Below, in pieces: positions 20,461 through 31,900 of a stretch of 64,000 bases of DNA (positions are counted from its first letter, which is position 1; every line of letters starts with the position of its first letter). The DNA is taken from NCBI GenBank assembly GCA_003952965.2, contig CM025849.1, positions 19,998,210 to 20,062,209 on the forward strand, written 5' to 3'. The notes below the pieces were generated by a model, which saw nothing but the letters and a program-made list of their open reading frames with translations, ran no database searches and was not told where the DNA came from. This DNA comes from Morella rubra (lineage: Eukaryota > Streptophyta > Magnoliopsida > Fagales > Myricaceae). The translations under genes and the position numbers were made by a program.

Positions 20461-21100
20461 TGATGATACTTGAGAACACAGAGATACTCTCAGATTGGTT
20501 TGATTCACGTGGGAGATACTGGCCATTTTTCTTCTAAACCGTGGGTAAGAGTTTGGGATATTGTATTGTGTAAAAGTTTGCAATTTTGAATTTATTTTAG
20601 GCTTAATTACTGATAAAATCAGTCCGGGAATATAATTTTGAATGGTCATTGTGGTCTATTTTGTAGACATATAGGTCTTTTCGACTATCAAAACCTCGCT
20701 CGAGATCCGGAATAGGTTATCAAATCCTCAAAATAGACATTTCAACCTCAAATTTATGGTCTTCTGTTAATCGATTAATTTTTGCCTTAAATGCACTACA
20801 TATCATGTGGTATAACTTAGTTAGTATGCCTCCATGATACAAAAAGTTTGATTTATACCTTTGGGTGCAAGTTTAATCAACTATATATCCCTCCGTCCCC
20901 ACTTCCGTTTAAAAACTTAACGCGAAGTGATTATGTGGCTCACATATAGAGACTTAGACCAATATTTTTTTGGACACATGTCTTTTTACCACGTCTCCTA
21001 CCATGTAAAAAAACCACATCAGACCTCATTAAACCCACTTTGCAATGTCCGATTAAGAAAAAATAATAATAATAACTTAGAAATGGGGTAAGTTGAACGG
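20461..21100. other. No gene recognised; dispersed repeat sequence
   Basis: AT-rich, with phrases such as GTCATTGTGGTC and CCCTCCGTCCCC that resemble the ends of non-autonomous plant transposons (compare 22062-22210 and 50700-50965). No borders found. It may be the left flank of the element that carries the GRF zinc-finger gene. Confidence 0.3.
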
Positions 21101-21208
21101 CTTTCCCCGTTTGACAGTTTTTCCCCAAATTCACTCCCACTTCATTCGATACCTAGAACCCTAAATTCCCCAAAGAACCCAATCAACCTCAACGTCAAGC
21201 ACAGCCCA

Positions 21209-21660
21209 ATGCACTTAGTTTCCCATCGATCTAGTGTTTCCCAACATGGGATGGTCTCCAAGTGCAGCGGTGGTCAACAGGCCAATGCCGTGAGCTGCCG
21301 ATGTGGTCTTTGAGCATGCCTGAGGACATCCCTGACTAATGGTAACTCAGGACGCCAATTTTATGGGTATCCCATGTACAGTGGCAAGTGTGTAAGTAAA
21401 CACCTCCTTTCGTATGGCTGTCACACACTCCTCCTTTCCTATCATTTTCAGTGCCAATTTTGAATCTGTCACACACACCTCCTTTCTTATCATTTTCACT
21501 GATTATGGATGAAGTTGATGGGACGTTTGCTGGAGATAGGGCGAGATTGCTGATCTTATTGCAAGCATCAAAATTTCCAATTGAACTATTATCTGCATTT
21601 GTAATGACCGATATTGTCAGAAACTGAAAAGTTTTGTGAACTACTGTTTGCCTCTCAACT
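21209..21660 (+). pseudogene. GRF-type zinc finger protein remnant
   Basis: From an ATG at 21209 the frame reads to SCRCGL, a TGA (21311-21313), then ACLRTSLTNGNSGRQFYGYP and MYSGKC. This is the GRF zinc finger pattern (C.CG..A..RTS.T..NPGRRFYGC); the third metal ligand Cys is replaced by Tyr and Pro of NPG by Ser. After frameshifts, DEVDGTFAGDRARLL follows (~21507-21551), matching the helix after the finger. In plants, short proteins of this kind are widespread and often lie within transposons. This copy is dead. A 48-bp direct repeat (TGTCACACAC, 21419 and 21467) separates the two parts. Confidence 0.6.
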
Positions 21661-22061
21661 TTCGGAAACCTACGAAACAACGGGTTATGACTGCTGATTC
21701 TATTTTGGTTTTTTGTTTTCTGTTTGCTTTTCCATATTGGGGATTAAATAGAGACAACTGAGAAAAGGGTTCCTAGCACAACATTACCTATAAAATCTCA
21801 TGATTTTCTATTTATATTCAAATTTTCTTGTCCTTTATATTGATTGCTGGTAATTTGTATTAGCTGGAGATAAGTAACATTTCAACAAAAATATTGTGCA
21901 TCAACATAGTTAGAAATAAGGCTGTAAACGAGCCGAGCCGAGCCGAGTATTGACATATATTGAGCTTGAGCTCGGCTCGTTTAACACATATAAGAGCTCG
22001 AGCTCGGCTCGAGCTCGAATAAAGCTCGAAAATTCCTGTTCGAACCCGGCTCGTTAAATTT

Positions 22062-22210
22062 TGGTTAATTGCACTGTGGTCCTTTGGTATCATCTTTTTA
22101 CAAATTAGTCCTTGTGGTATCACTTTCTACAAACAGGTCCCTGTGGTCACCCTTCTAGGTAAAAGTTAGTCCCTCCGTCCATCAAGTGTTAATACACTAA
22201 CGGAATGAGA
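22062..22210 (+). repeat. Dispersed 'GTCCCTGTGGT' repeat
   Basis: TGCACTGTGGTCCTTTGG, TTAGTCCTTGTGGTATC and CAGGTCCCTGTGGTCAC follow each other, then CACTAACGG. This resembles the terminal repeats at 50700 and 62084 in style but not base for base. Confidence 0.4.
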
Positions 22211-22866
22211 GGCACGACGAGCTGGTCAACCGCTACAAGGGTAACTTACAGTGCTAACTTTCAGCGGTCGACCGGTTCATGTAGCTGTCGACCTAAATTC
22301 CCGTGCATCGTTGTACATTTATATAGCTAATATCAATGGATCCTAATGATGGAAGTTACGAAGATGAAGATTAGCGAAATTTCTTACGAAAGAATTTTTA
22401 ACTTCATATTAGCTTATAAATATACGAATGACTATGAATTACTAAGAAAATGTTAAACTAACATGAAACACATATGTTATATAAATTAAGGAACTAAATT
22501 TTTAAGTAAATATAAAATGGTAAAACATGTAATTACATATACGTGGTTAACATATAAATTAAGAAACATCCCTTGCAGAGTTTCAAGCTTAAATTAAAAT
22601 GCATAACAAAATGTATGAATAGATATACATACATTAATATCAAACAAAATGACAACCTATTCAAAATATTTTGTTTTATATAAATGAAAAAATATTTAAT
22701 TACATATGTTATAACAAATATATTAAATTGAGCTTAACTAAAATGCATAACAAAATATATACTTATATATTCAAAAATGACATATACATATATACATTTT
22801 ATAAAGTAACTTAATATGATAATATCATAAAAATTTAATATAAACCATAATACATGCATATAGAAA

Positions 22867-22870
22867 ATAT

Positions 22871-22902
<32 letters not shown>

Positions 22903-22905
22903 AAT
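22867..22905. repeat. (AT)n microsatellite
   Basis: Two runs of alternating A and T separated by AA. Confidence 0.9.
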
Positions 22906-23163
22906 AAAATATAAATATTTTATTTACATGTATCTTTTTAATACGAGCTTTTAAATGAGCTCAAATGAGCCGAGTTGAGCTTATATGAGCTTTGTTCGCG
23001 AGCTTATATCGAGCCGAGCGTTTAACCGAGTTTGACTCATTTAATATTCGAGCTAGAAATAGTGTTCAAACTCGGCTAGTTTATTAAACGAACCGAGCTC
23101 GAGTCAAGCTTATACGAGCCGAGTTTGAGTTGTTCATGAACGGCTCAGTTCATTTACAGCCCT

Positions 23164-23320
23164 ACTTGAAACACATTCTAGTTTGGCTCCATAGGTACCC
23201 TCTTATCTTCGTTGCATGCATAGACATATTTGATAGGAAAAATTGCCCAATACCACAAAATCAAATCAAGCAACTCAGGAGGAGATTTATTACCTGATTC
23301 TCATGGGTGTTGGTGGTAGT
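23164..23320. other. Short flank left of the hAT element
   Basis: No coding content. Its last part (TCTCATGGGTGTTG plus the target word GTGGTAGT) was contiguous with 25748 onward before the hAT inserted, so it may belong to LTR G. Confidence 0.35.
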
Positions 23321-25739
23321 TAGGGGTGAATAGCGGACTAGTCGGAAGCGGAATTTGACATTCCGACATCCGGTCCTCTAACTAGCAGATGACCAAAATA
23401 GAGTCCACTTCCGCTTCCGACTCTTAGCGGAAGCGGAAGCGGATAGCGGAATTCCGACAATGTTTTGGGCCATATTTTTGGCCCATTTAAGCATTTTTTA
23501 CAAAACATAAAGATATTATTTCATTTATAAAATTCACAAATACAAATATCTCTGATATATCAGAAAATTAAAATATACAACCTGATCTTCATAAAAACAT
23601 TTCTCAATTAATTACAAAGATCTCAATTATATAAATGAATACAACAAGTACAAATGAAAATCAAGAATTTACATTGCACTTGCACCACATCAAGTCATCA
23701 ACTCACCAAGACACCAAGTGATTAGAGTTGAATTTTGGAGTAAAATGTTGGTCATCCTTTAAAGTTCAAACTAATACAACCATATCATAATTATGATCAT
23801 ATTAGTTTTGATGGCCATTTTATTTAGCCCATAATATTTAAAAACCAACAACTCATTGTTGATCTTTTGAAAATCGAAAACAACATCCTAGCAACCTATT
23901 TTAAAAATCGAAAACAACAATAACATAAACTCTTAACATAAAAGCCAAATTCACAACAAAATCCTAAAACATGCAATTCACAAACAAGTGTAAAAATAAA
24001 TATAAAAACATGCAATTCACAAAATCTATATTCAATAAATCCAAAACAACATGCAAATAACAAAATTCAGATTCAATAAATATCAAAACAATATGTAATT
24101 CACAAAATTCATAATCACATATTCACAAAGTCACCTAGTAAATAGTAACCTAGACACCATCACAATTCCTAAATAGCTAAAGAAATATTATGGGCTTAAT
24201 AATAAAAGTGGTCGAGACTCGATAGAAACAATAACCGAAAAACATAATGCATGCTGACATACTCGAAATAGAAGAATATTACAATACAAACTTAGAACTT
24301 AGAACTTAGAAGCAAGAAATTAAAAACATAACCAAACGTCAATCAATCACGAATCCACGATCGATGCAGCATTAGAAATCATCTCTACAAAAAAACAAAT
24401 TTATTAACAAGGAGCTCATAAAATTTTTAATTAAGTGAAAGTAGGAATGTAAAATTTTGTATATACCTATATCCATCATATAACTAGCGAGATCTTCCGT
24501 CCCATCAACAACTTCAGGTTCCTCATCCTCATCATCATTTTCAGAATATATGATCTTAGATCTCAACCAATTTTGAGCACAAATGAGTCCCTCCGCCGTT
24601 TTCGGCCCAACAAACTCAAAAAAGATCTAATACCCGACCCCCCGTGCTGAAGACAGACTTTGAAGGCACTGTAGTAATAGGGATGGCAAAACATCTCGAG
24701 AAATTCGTGCAAGAATGGAAATTTTGGTGCATTCACTCTCCACCAATTGAGGATATCAAAATTAGCATCTTTAGGTTCAAGATCCTCCATTAAATATCTC
24801 TCCACTTCAGACTTACTATCCAGCAAATTCTGTTGTGCCTTAAATTGTGTGAATTCCATGTGAAAGATCATCTACGGGTGCACTAGATGACCCAATCACT
24901 TCAAGCTGGCCTTGACTTGCAGATACACTCCCACTATTGGATGACTCATCCACATTACTATACTCTGTAAACAATTGATCCAAAGTCTCTCTCACTAGAT
25001 CTTCTTTGCACCTAACTCCCCCCCAAAAGTTTTGAACCAAAAGTCCAAGTATAACCTTGTATTATCAAGTACTGCTGCAACAAACAACAATCTGTTAACC
25101 TTAGCCAAATCACCCCAGTATTTATGATACTTCATTTGCTTTTTTTTTTTTGCCATGTTTGCCAAGAACAAATCCCCACTTCCTACATATTTATCCAAAT
25201 GCATATGAATTTTGGAAAGTTCCCCAAAAAATAAGTTGGTCGTCACATCAGATATTCGATATTAGAACAAAAACTTTCTCACGTTCCTCCTCAAACCGTC
25301 ACGCAAAAAGCCTCTCTCTTCCGCCAAGATAGCTTCCAACTAATAGGAACATCAAGTTGCAAAAATCCAATCTTCTCCCACCCAAATCCATTCCAAGTTC
25401 TTACATTGGCCAAGAATCATCTAGCTTTCAACCCATCTTGCACAATTAAATTTGAGACATGTGCGCAGCATCTCACATGCAAAAAATCATAGTCACAAAC
25501 TACTTTTCCAGGCCGAATCCCCAAATGCAATTGTCTAGTCTTCACATACTCAGTGGTCGTATCATTAGAGGATGCATTATCGACAGTGATTGTAAGGATT
25601 TTATCAATCCCCAATTCTGAAATGCAATCCTCCAATTCCATCCCAATTGTCAAACCCTTATGATTTGACACCTTACCAGAACCGGTGACGGAAACGGAAC
25701 TGGAGCTCCGTTGGAGCCCGGACCGGACTTACACCCCTA
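23321..25739 (-). mobile_element. hAT-family DNA transposon with 8-bp target duplication GTGGTAGT
   Basis: Left end TAGGGGTGAATAGCGG, right end CCGGACTTACACCCCTA (inverted: TAGGGGTGTAAG). The 8-bp word GTGGTAGT flanks both ends exactly (23313-23320 and 25740-25747), the duplication length of hAT elements. Subterminal GGAAGCGGA and TTCCGC words cluster at 23333-23455, as expected for transposase-binding sites. The decayed transposase gene reads leftward. Confidence 0.9.
24372..25671 (-). pseudogene. hAT transposase, N-terminally truncated and frameshifted
   Basis: Leftward blocks in order: MELEDCISELGIDKILTITV then DNASSND and FLHVRCCAHVSNLIVQDGLK (25671-25417), part of the RNase H-like core; MKYHKYWGDLAKVNRLLFVA and AVLDNTRLYLDFW (25246-24995); then SEVERYLMEDLEP and FDILNWWRVNAPKFPFL (24871-24600), the hAT C-terminal dimerisation region. 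The frames are separated by stops and shifts, and the end of the dimerisation region (normally P.S..SE..FS) is scrambled. The BED zinc finger is missing. Confidence 0.85.
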
Positions 25740-27932
25740 GTGGTAGTGCTCTCTTGGTCAGTATGAGGAGCAGACTAAATCATACCACAAGTCCTGATGG
25801 TAGGGCCTGAATGGTCAATACCAGGAGCCTAACTCGTACCGGATGTACCCTCCCCATAAGGACTTGTAAAAGACTTAGCATTTTATCACATCCGTGATTT
25901 TCCAAAAAAAATTAATACCCTTATCACATCCATATCTTGTATTTATTTTCAAAATAAATATCATTAAACTTATATTTAGCCAAACAAAAATCCTTAATCA
26001 AATCAGCTATCAATTAAAGACTTAGTTAACACTTTCATTATTCAAATACAAGTCCAATATCTAAGTTAAATATTTCAAGTTCAATTAGGACTTGAACTTG
26101 GGCTTATCAGCAAGCCCAACTCTTGACAATATCATTAGCCATGGAAGGTTACTTTGGCCAGTCCAAAATAATGGAAAAGCACATATGACCACTTAAGCTA
26201 GGGTTTTTGAGTCCAATAGGGACCTATCATTGGACTCCACTTACAAAGCCCATAACCTAGCAAAATTCATAAGTATTTCAGGCCATTTAAACAGTCTAAG
26301 TGATAGAAAACAAATCTAATTCGTGTAGCTATAGAAAAGACCCGTTTTAGTACAAAAACCTAATTTTGTCAATAGTTTCAAATATTCGTAATTTATTCAT
26401 CCCAACTCCAACTGACTCAAAATTTTAATTGAAGGTTCTTGATGTCGTCTAGTCTAATTCCTCCAAATTTTAATATTGATCCGTGGTCATTTACTATATA
26501 ATATAATTCACTAAGTGTACTGTTATCACTAACTAAAAAAAACTAGACTAGGTTTGACCTAATTATCCATATCTTTCTTTTTCCACGTAAATATTTGCAT
26601 GAAACCTCTCCTATATGTTTCTAATACTTCTTAATCATTCAGAAATCATGCCATGTAAGGTAATTACACAAAATTCACCTCAAAATTCATCAAATGGGCT
26701 ATATGACCTAAACTTAACAATACTTCCTATTCTTCAAAACCCTCTTGCATCTAACCATTATAATCTCTTATCTAGCTTATGAATAGCCTAATGAAAGGTT
26801 CCAGATCACTACATATCACATTGCTAACCTAAAATCATCAAAATACCAACAATGTCATTAACACATAAACTACTCTTACCTCACTTGAACTTTCTTGGTC
26901 TTTGATGAGCTTTATGGACTATAAAACCTACATAGAGCTTGCTGTTAGTAAAAAAAATCATCATAATAAAGTCAAGGATTGCAAAGCTCATGAGAATCTC
27001 AACCTTTACCACTTTTCTCCCAAAATTCCTCTCTTTCTTCCTTCTAGAGAAATTCGGCTACTCTCCTCCTTCTTCTTCTTTCTCCAGCTCCCTCTCACTC
27101 TCCCTCTCTCTAAGGATGGCTGAATGTGTTGTGTGAAGAAACCTCTCCATAAAGCCTCCTGTTTATACTACTCCTTGACTATGCTTTGTCTCTAAGGTTA
27201 GTTTAACTATGCTAGGGGTTAAATAGACCATATGATCATATCTACCACTAGGTTAGGGAGTCTAAGCAAGGCTGAGAGCTGAATTGGTGAGGATGGTCGG
27301 CAGCAACTAAAATCTTGACAAGTTTTGCATGGTTTTAATGATTGACAATCATTACATGCAAATCTTATGGGCTTTGACCGGTTTTGTGAGTCAAAGGGAG
27401 AGGTGGCATGGGCTGATTCGTGGGCTGGGCTGTGACGTGTGATTGGAGGCTCAATTCCAAGTGATTTCCAAGCCCAAAGTCATGAAATCCTATTTTCTAA
27501 GCCCAAAAACCCTATTTCATGCAAAAAATTCTTCAAAAGGATACTAGGGTGCATGGAAATCTTAGATTTAGGTCCTATTGGTTTGGTAATTAAGGGAGTA
27601 ATGCAAACCAAGCAAAAAGTTTGAAGAAAAATAAGGTTTTATAAGAAATTAATAAGGGTATTTTAATATTTTCCAGCAATAAAATATATTATTTAAAAAT
27701 TTTCAAGGTACTGAAATGAGTAAAATATGTAATTAAATCAAAGAGCTCAAAAAGATAATAAAGAGGATATTTTTCTCATATTTTTTGGATATGTAAAACT
27801 ATTTTTAGGGATTTTCCCTATTTTTAAACTAATTAAATAAATAAATATGAAAATAGTAATATGAATACTATTTATTATAATTAATTAAAAAAATTAGGGT
27901 AAGTAATAATACTTAGAGGTCGGGGTATTACA
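25740..27932 (+). mobile_element. Right part of a large gypsy-type LTR (G), inserted in Sirevirus A
   Basis: Noncoding LTR-like DNA ending TAGAGGTCGGGGTATTACA at 27932, closely like the end of the LTR at 14086. The next 5 bases (27933-27937, ATGAG) are also found, inverted, at 46872-46876 next to an LTR start reading TGTCACGTCCC on the minus strand. Together they fit one LTR of ~3 kb split by an inversion. Its left limit is unclear; the hAT element inserted near or inside it. The internal open frames carry no known domain. Confidence 0.5.
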
Positions 27933-29964
27933 ATGAGCTATTGAAAAATAGAAAACCTAACATTGGTTACTTTCATACGTGTGGATGTAAATGCTTTGTT
28001 CTTAACAACAATAAGGACAACTTGGGTAAGTTTGATGCAAAAGCTGAGAAGGTTTATTTTTTGATTATTCTATTTCAGCAAAGCTTATTGTGTGTTTAAT
28101 AAGAGAGCCTTAGTTGTTGAAGAATCTATTCATGTTGTATTTGATGAATCTAACACCTCTATTAGAAGAGATGAGGATGATATTATAGATCTTGAAAAGG
28201 AAGCTAAGAAATCAATGACAAGCAAAGAAAACGAAGTCTCTCATTCACAAGAGTAAGATGCACAAGAAATTGAAGAAGAGACGTCTCAAAGTAACAACGA
28301 CCTACCAAAGGCTTGGAAGTTCGTCAAGAATCATCCTATTGATCAAGTTATTGGTAATGTGGAGAAAGGTAAGAACTCGCTCTTCTTTAAACTAAGCTAA
28401 TAATTTTGCCTTACTTTTTCAAATTTAGTCTAAGAATATTTTTGAGGCTAAAGATGATGAAAGTTGGATCCATGCTATGGAGGATGAGCTAAAATAGTTT
28501 GAGAAAAATCAAGTATGGCATCTAGTTTCTAGACCCGAGGATCATCCAGTTATTGATACAAAATGAGTTTGTCAAAACAAAATTGATGAATCCAGGGTTG
28601 TGGTAAGGAACAAGGCAAGGTTGGTAGCCCAAGGTTATAATCAAGAAAAGGGCATTATTTTGATGAGACTTTTGCAATTATTGCTAGTTTAGAATCTATT
28701 CGCATGTTACTTGTCTTTGCATGTTTTAAAGACTTTAAATTATTTCAAATGGATGTGAAATATGCATTTCTTAATGGTTATCTTTTTGAAGAAGTATATG
28801 TAGAACAACCTCCTGGATTTGAAGATGAGAAACTACCATAATATGTGTTCAAGCTCACAAAAGCATTTTATGGCTTGAAACAAGCTCCGCGAACTCGGTA
28901 GGAATGGTTAAGTTCTTTCTTCATTGAAAATGAATTTTCACGAGGTATGATCGATACCACTCTCTTTACTAAGGAAAAGGACAATGAATTGTTAATCGTT
29001 CAAATATATATTGATGATATCATTTTTTTCTTCTACTAATGAATATCTTTGTGAAGAATTCTCTAGAGTTATGAAAGGTGAATTCGAGATGAGTCTCATT
29101 GGAGAGTTGAATTACTTTCTTCGGACTTCAAATCAAATAAAGCAATGAGGGTATCTTCATAAACCAAGTCAAATACATAAGAGATCTACTAAAACGTTTT
29201 GGAATAGACAACTTAAAACCTATGGGTACTTCTATGAGTCCATCAACCAAAATGGAAAAGGATAAAAAAGGTAAAGACGTTGACTAAACGAAGTAACATG
29301 GTATGATTGGTTCTTTATTTTACCTTACTACTAGTAGACCAGATATTATGTTTAGTGTATGTATGTGTACGAATTTCAGTCTTGCCCTAAGGAGTCTCAT
29401 CTCCTTGCAGTCAAGAGAATATTTTGTTATCTTGTTGGCGCACAAAATCTTGGTTTGTTTTACCCTAAGAGTGTTGAATTTAATTTGAAGGATACTCAGA
29501 TGCTGATTATGTCAATTGCAAAATTGATAAAAAAAAAAAAAAAAGTACTAGTAGTACGTGTCAATTTCTTAGGCTATCTCTAGTGTTTTGGTTTTGTAAG
29601 CAACAAAATTATGTGGCTTTATCAACCACAGAGACCGAGTATATTGCTATTGGTAACTGTTGTGCAAAAATATTGTGGATGAAACAACAATTGGAAGATT
29701 TCAATCTTCATTATTCTCTTATCCCACTAAAATGTGACAATACGAGTGCTATAAATCCTTCTAAAAACCCTCATTCAACACTCTAAGACTAAACATATTG
29801 ATATTAAGCATCATTTTATTTGTTATCATGCTCAAAAGGGTGACATTGTACTTGAGTTTGTAAGCACAGATATACAACTTGTTGATATATTGATGAAACC
29901 TCTCAATAAGGTTCATTTTTGCTTCATTAGTCAAGAGATCGGTATGTGTTTCTCCTCCGAATGA
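27933..29964 (+). pseudogene. Sirevirus A pol, 3' half: integrase C-terminus, RT, RNase H
   Basis: Starts inside the integrase at YELLKNRKPNIGYFH, GCKCFVLNN, then VEESIHVVFDES. RT follows with NKARLVAQGYNQEKG, MDVKYAFLNGYLFEEVYVEQ, FYGLKQAPR and the catalytic box IYIDDIIF near 29010; RNase H with YVALSTTETEYIAIGNCC (29600-29670), KCDNTSAIN and ending QLVDILMKPLN with a stop at 29962-29964. Many stops and frameshifts occur. The motifs fit Sirevirus-type copia. The missing 5' half is at 46872-49800 on the opposite strand. Confidence 0.85.
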
Positions 29965-30184
29965 TTATTATTCATATGAATTGCTCATTGTATCATCCGT
30001 GTGTTGTTTGGAACATTTTTGATGATTAATATGTTGCTGAAGCATAGATTGGTTGCATCATACATTTTTTATCCTTGAAAACATCATGCATTATACATTT
30101 ACATGTCATGTATTAGCACTTGTGTTCACAAGTGATGACACTTCTGGAATATGTATACCAACACCGTTTTCTCTGGAATATGTA

Positions 30185-30340
30185 TGTGTCGACACTATTC
30201 AACCATGTGTCAACACATTGGTTGTTCCTCGAGAAATCTGTTTAGCAAGTGTCAACACATATTTTACTATGTGTCGACACATAGTCGTATGCATATGCAA
30301 TGTGTCGACACATACTTCATTATGTGTCGACACATGTTTC
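30185..30340 (+). promoter_or_regulatory. Array of TGTGTCGACACA palindromes upstream of ORF3 (element A)
   Basis: Six copies or near-copies of the 12-bp palindrome in 155 bp: TGTGTCGACACT, TGTGTCAACACA, AGTGTCAACACA and three perfect TGTGTCGACACA (about 30274, 30301 and 30324). The same word clusters in A-family LTRs (42300-42450; 58465-58640). Clustered palindromes are a known trait of Sirevirus LTRs. A second array in front of the third ORF suggests an internal regulatory region. No clear TATA box follows here. Confidence 0.6.
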
Positions 30341-30445
30341 GAGTGGATAGTTTTTAAGTGACGTTTCACTTGCTCAAATTAAATTCTTTCATGGCTAATG
30401 AGTTGACACCTCAATTACTTAACCCCCCGAAGCCTTAAAAACATT

Positions 30446-30510
30446 TCTCTCTCTCTCTCTCAAGCCTTCCCGAAGCCTCTCCCTCTCCCTCTCCCTCTCA
30501 CCGAATCTCT
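30446..30510 (+). repeat. (CT)n / (CTCTCC)n microsatellite
   Basis: TCTCTCTCTCTCTCTC followed by CTCTCCCTCTCCCTCTCC, in the leader of ORF3. Confidence 0.9.
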
Positions 30511-30588
30511 CAAATCACCTTCCCTCTCCATAAAATCTCTCATTTCTTCCCTTACCTCTCACAAAAAACCTAGACCCATCATTCTCCA

Positions 30589-31900
30589 ATGTCCAGCGGC
30601 AGACGCAAGAGAGTAATCAGTGAGGGTGAACCTTTTAGGCCGAGGAAGCGAGTGAGAATCAATGGGGAACCTTTAGAAGTCCACGGAGTCAAATGTTTTC
30701 GTACTAGGATTCATCAGCAAAGATTCAATCGGGATTTTCGTAATCAAAAGGTAATTTTTGGATGATGGGTACTATTTCCTTACTTTACAAAGAACAATTT
30801 TGATTTCCAAGAGATGTTTGACTAACATGGGTGATCAAACTTTGTTGGGCTGAAGTGTTACTCTTTCCCTTAATTGGTAAAGCAAGCCTTTGCCAATTTT
30901 GGATTTACAGTCTCTGAGGATGCCTTGAGTCTTGTCAAATGGAAAGATTTGGATTTATTTGTTCTCTCATTAAATGTTGTAGCCCTGTCTCCTAGTTTTG
31001 GGTGAAGTTTTTTGAATCCTATACTTGGGCTGGTTTGTCTTTTGTTGAGCCCATTGAGATTCTTCGGGTTATTTTAGATTACCCCACTCTAGATGAGATA
31101 GTGAATCCTAAAGCCAATGATCTGGATATTCATAGGCACCTGCTACACCCTATGGTGTGTAACATCATACTCCTTAGGACGGAAAAATTTGAGTATGTTA
31201 CATTCCTTGATCTCTTTGTGATATATTGTTTGATTACAAGGCGCCAAATGAATCTTGGTCATCTGCTCCTAAATCATATGAAGGTAACCTCAGAGAAGAG
31301 AAGGCAAAGATTGTCTTATGGGATGCTTTTCACTCAGATTTTTCAGCTATATAAGGTTGATACTAATGGGAAGACAAGGAGAAACCTAAAGCCTCAAAGG
31401 AATATAATAAGAAGACACTGAGGCTCATGGGGTTCATTCAGACTGAGGAAGGCGAGTAGGTGGAGAAAGGAGTGGCTACTCCTTCTTAGGAGATTCAGGA
31501 AGATGAGGAAGGAGAAGAAGACCCAGAGGAAGTGGAAGTTGTGGTAGAGGCTTGTTCAAATGGTGGAGTAACAGATGCAGACACTCCTTGTACTCCACAC
31601 ACTCCTGTTGCAGGGCATGCATCTACATCACATTCAGTTCCTTCTGGTTCACATGAGACTAGGCATGCAGTTATGGAAGCCTCCATCAAGGATTTGAAGG
31701 ATCAGATGACCACTATGCATGAGGATATGAAGACGTGTTTTGAGGAGCTCAAGTCCATTCTGACTTCACACAACACAGACTTTGATATTCTTCAGCATAA
31801 GGTACGCTCCACTCATCACAACTATAACAACAATATGACGATCTGTAGAGAGACGATGTGGAAGCGGAAGGACGATCTTCATCGGGAAGATGAATGAATT
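30589..31900 (+). pseudogene. Third ORF (ORF3) of Sirevirus A: putative plant transposon protein-like domain plus coiled coil
   Basis: Opens at ATG 30589 with a basic, nuclear-signal-like start (MSSGRRKRVISEGEPFRPRK). After several stops, the central domain reads DLDIHRHLLHPMVCNIILLR, VTFLDLFVIYCLITRRQMNL then HLLLNHM (31100-31290). This pattern resembles the 'putative plant transposon protein' domain (Pfam Transposase_32) found in extra ORFs of plant retroelements. An acidic patch (EDEEGEEDPEEVE, ~31500) and a coil (IKDLKDQMTTMHEDMKTCFE, ~31685) complete it. It occupies the env-like position of Sireviruses. The same architecture appears in element B (34255-35450). Confidence 0.65.

Larger units (their letters stand above)
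21919..23163. mobile_element. Non-autonomous DNA transposon with GAGCCGAGC-type inverted termini
   Basis: Left end AGGCTGTAAACGAGCCGAGC (21919) and right end GGCTCAGTTCATTTACAGCCCT (to 23163) are inverted copies. Both subterminal regions are packed with inverted GAGCTCGGCTCG and GAGCCGAG words (21933-22035, 22950-23150). The interior is AT-rich with no transposase. No convincing target duplication is seen. Such ends are common in plant hAT-like MITEs. Confidence 0.55.
29965..30588 (+). other. Spacer between A pol and ORF3, including palindrome array and leader
   Basis: Noncoding. It holds the palindrome array listed below and a CT-rich leader-like stretch directly before ORF3. Confidence 0.6.

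Noticed and set aside
30185..30340. CRISPR-like array
   Set aside because: The repeated words are 12-bp palindromes with irregular spacing of 15-40 bp in a plant retrotransposon; no cas genes.
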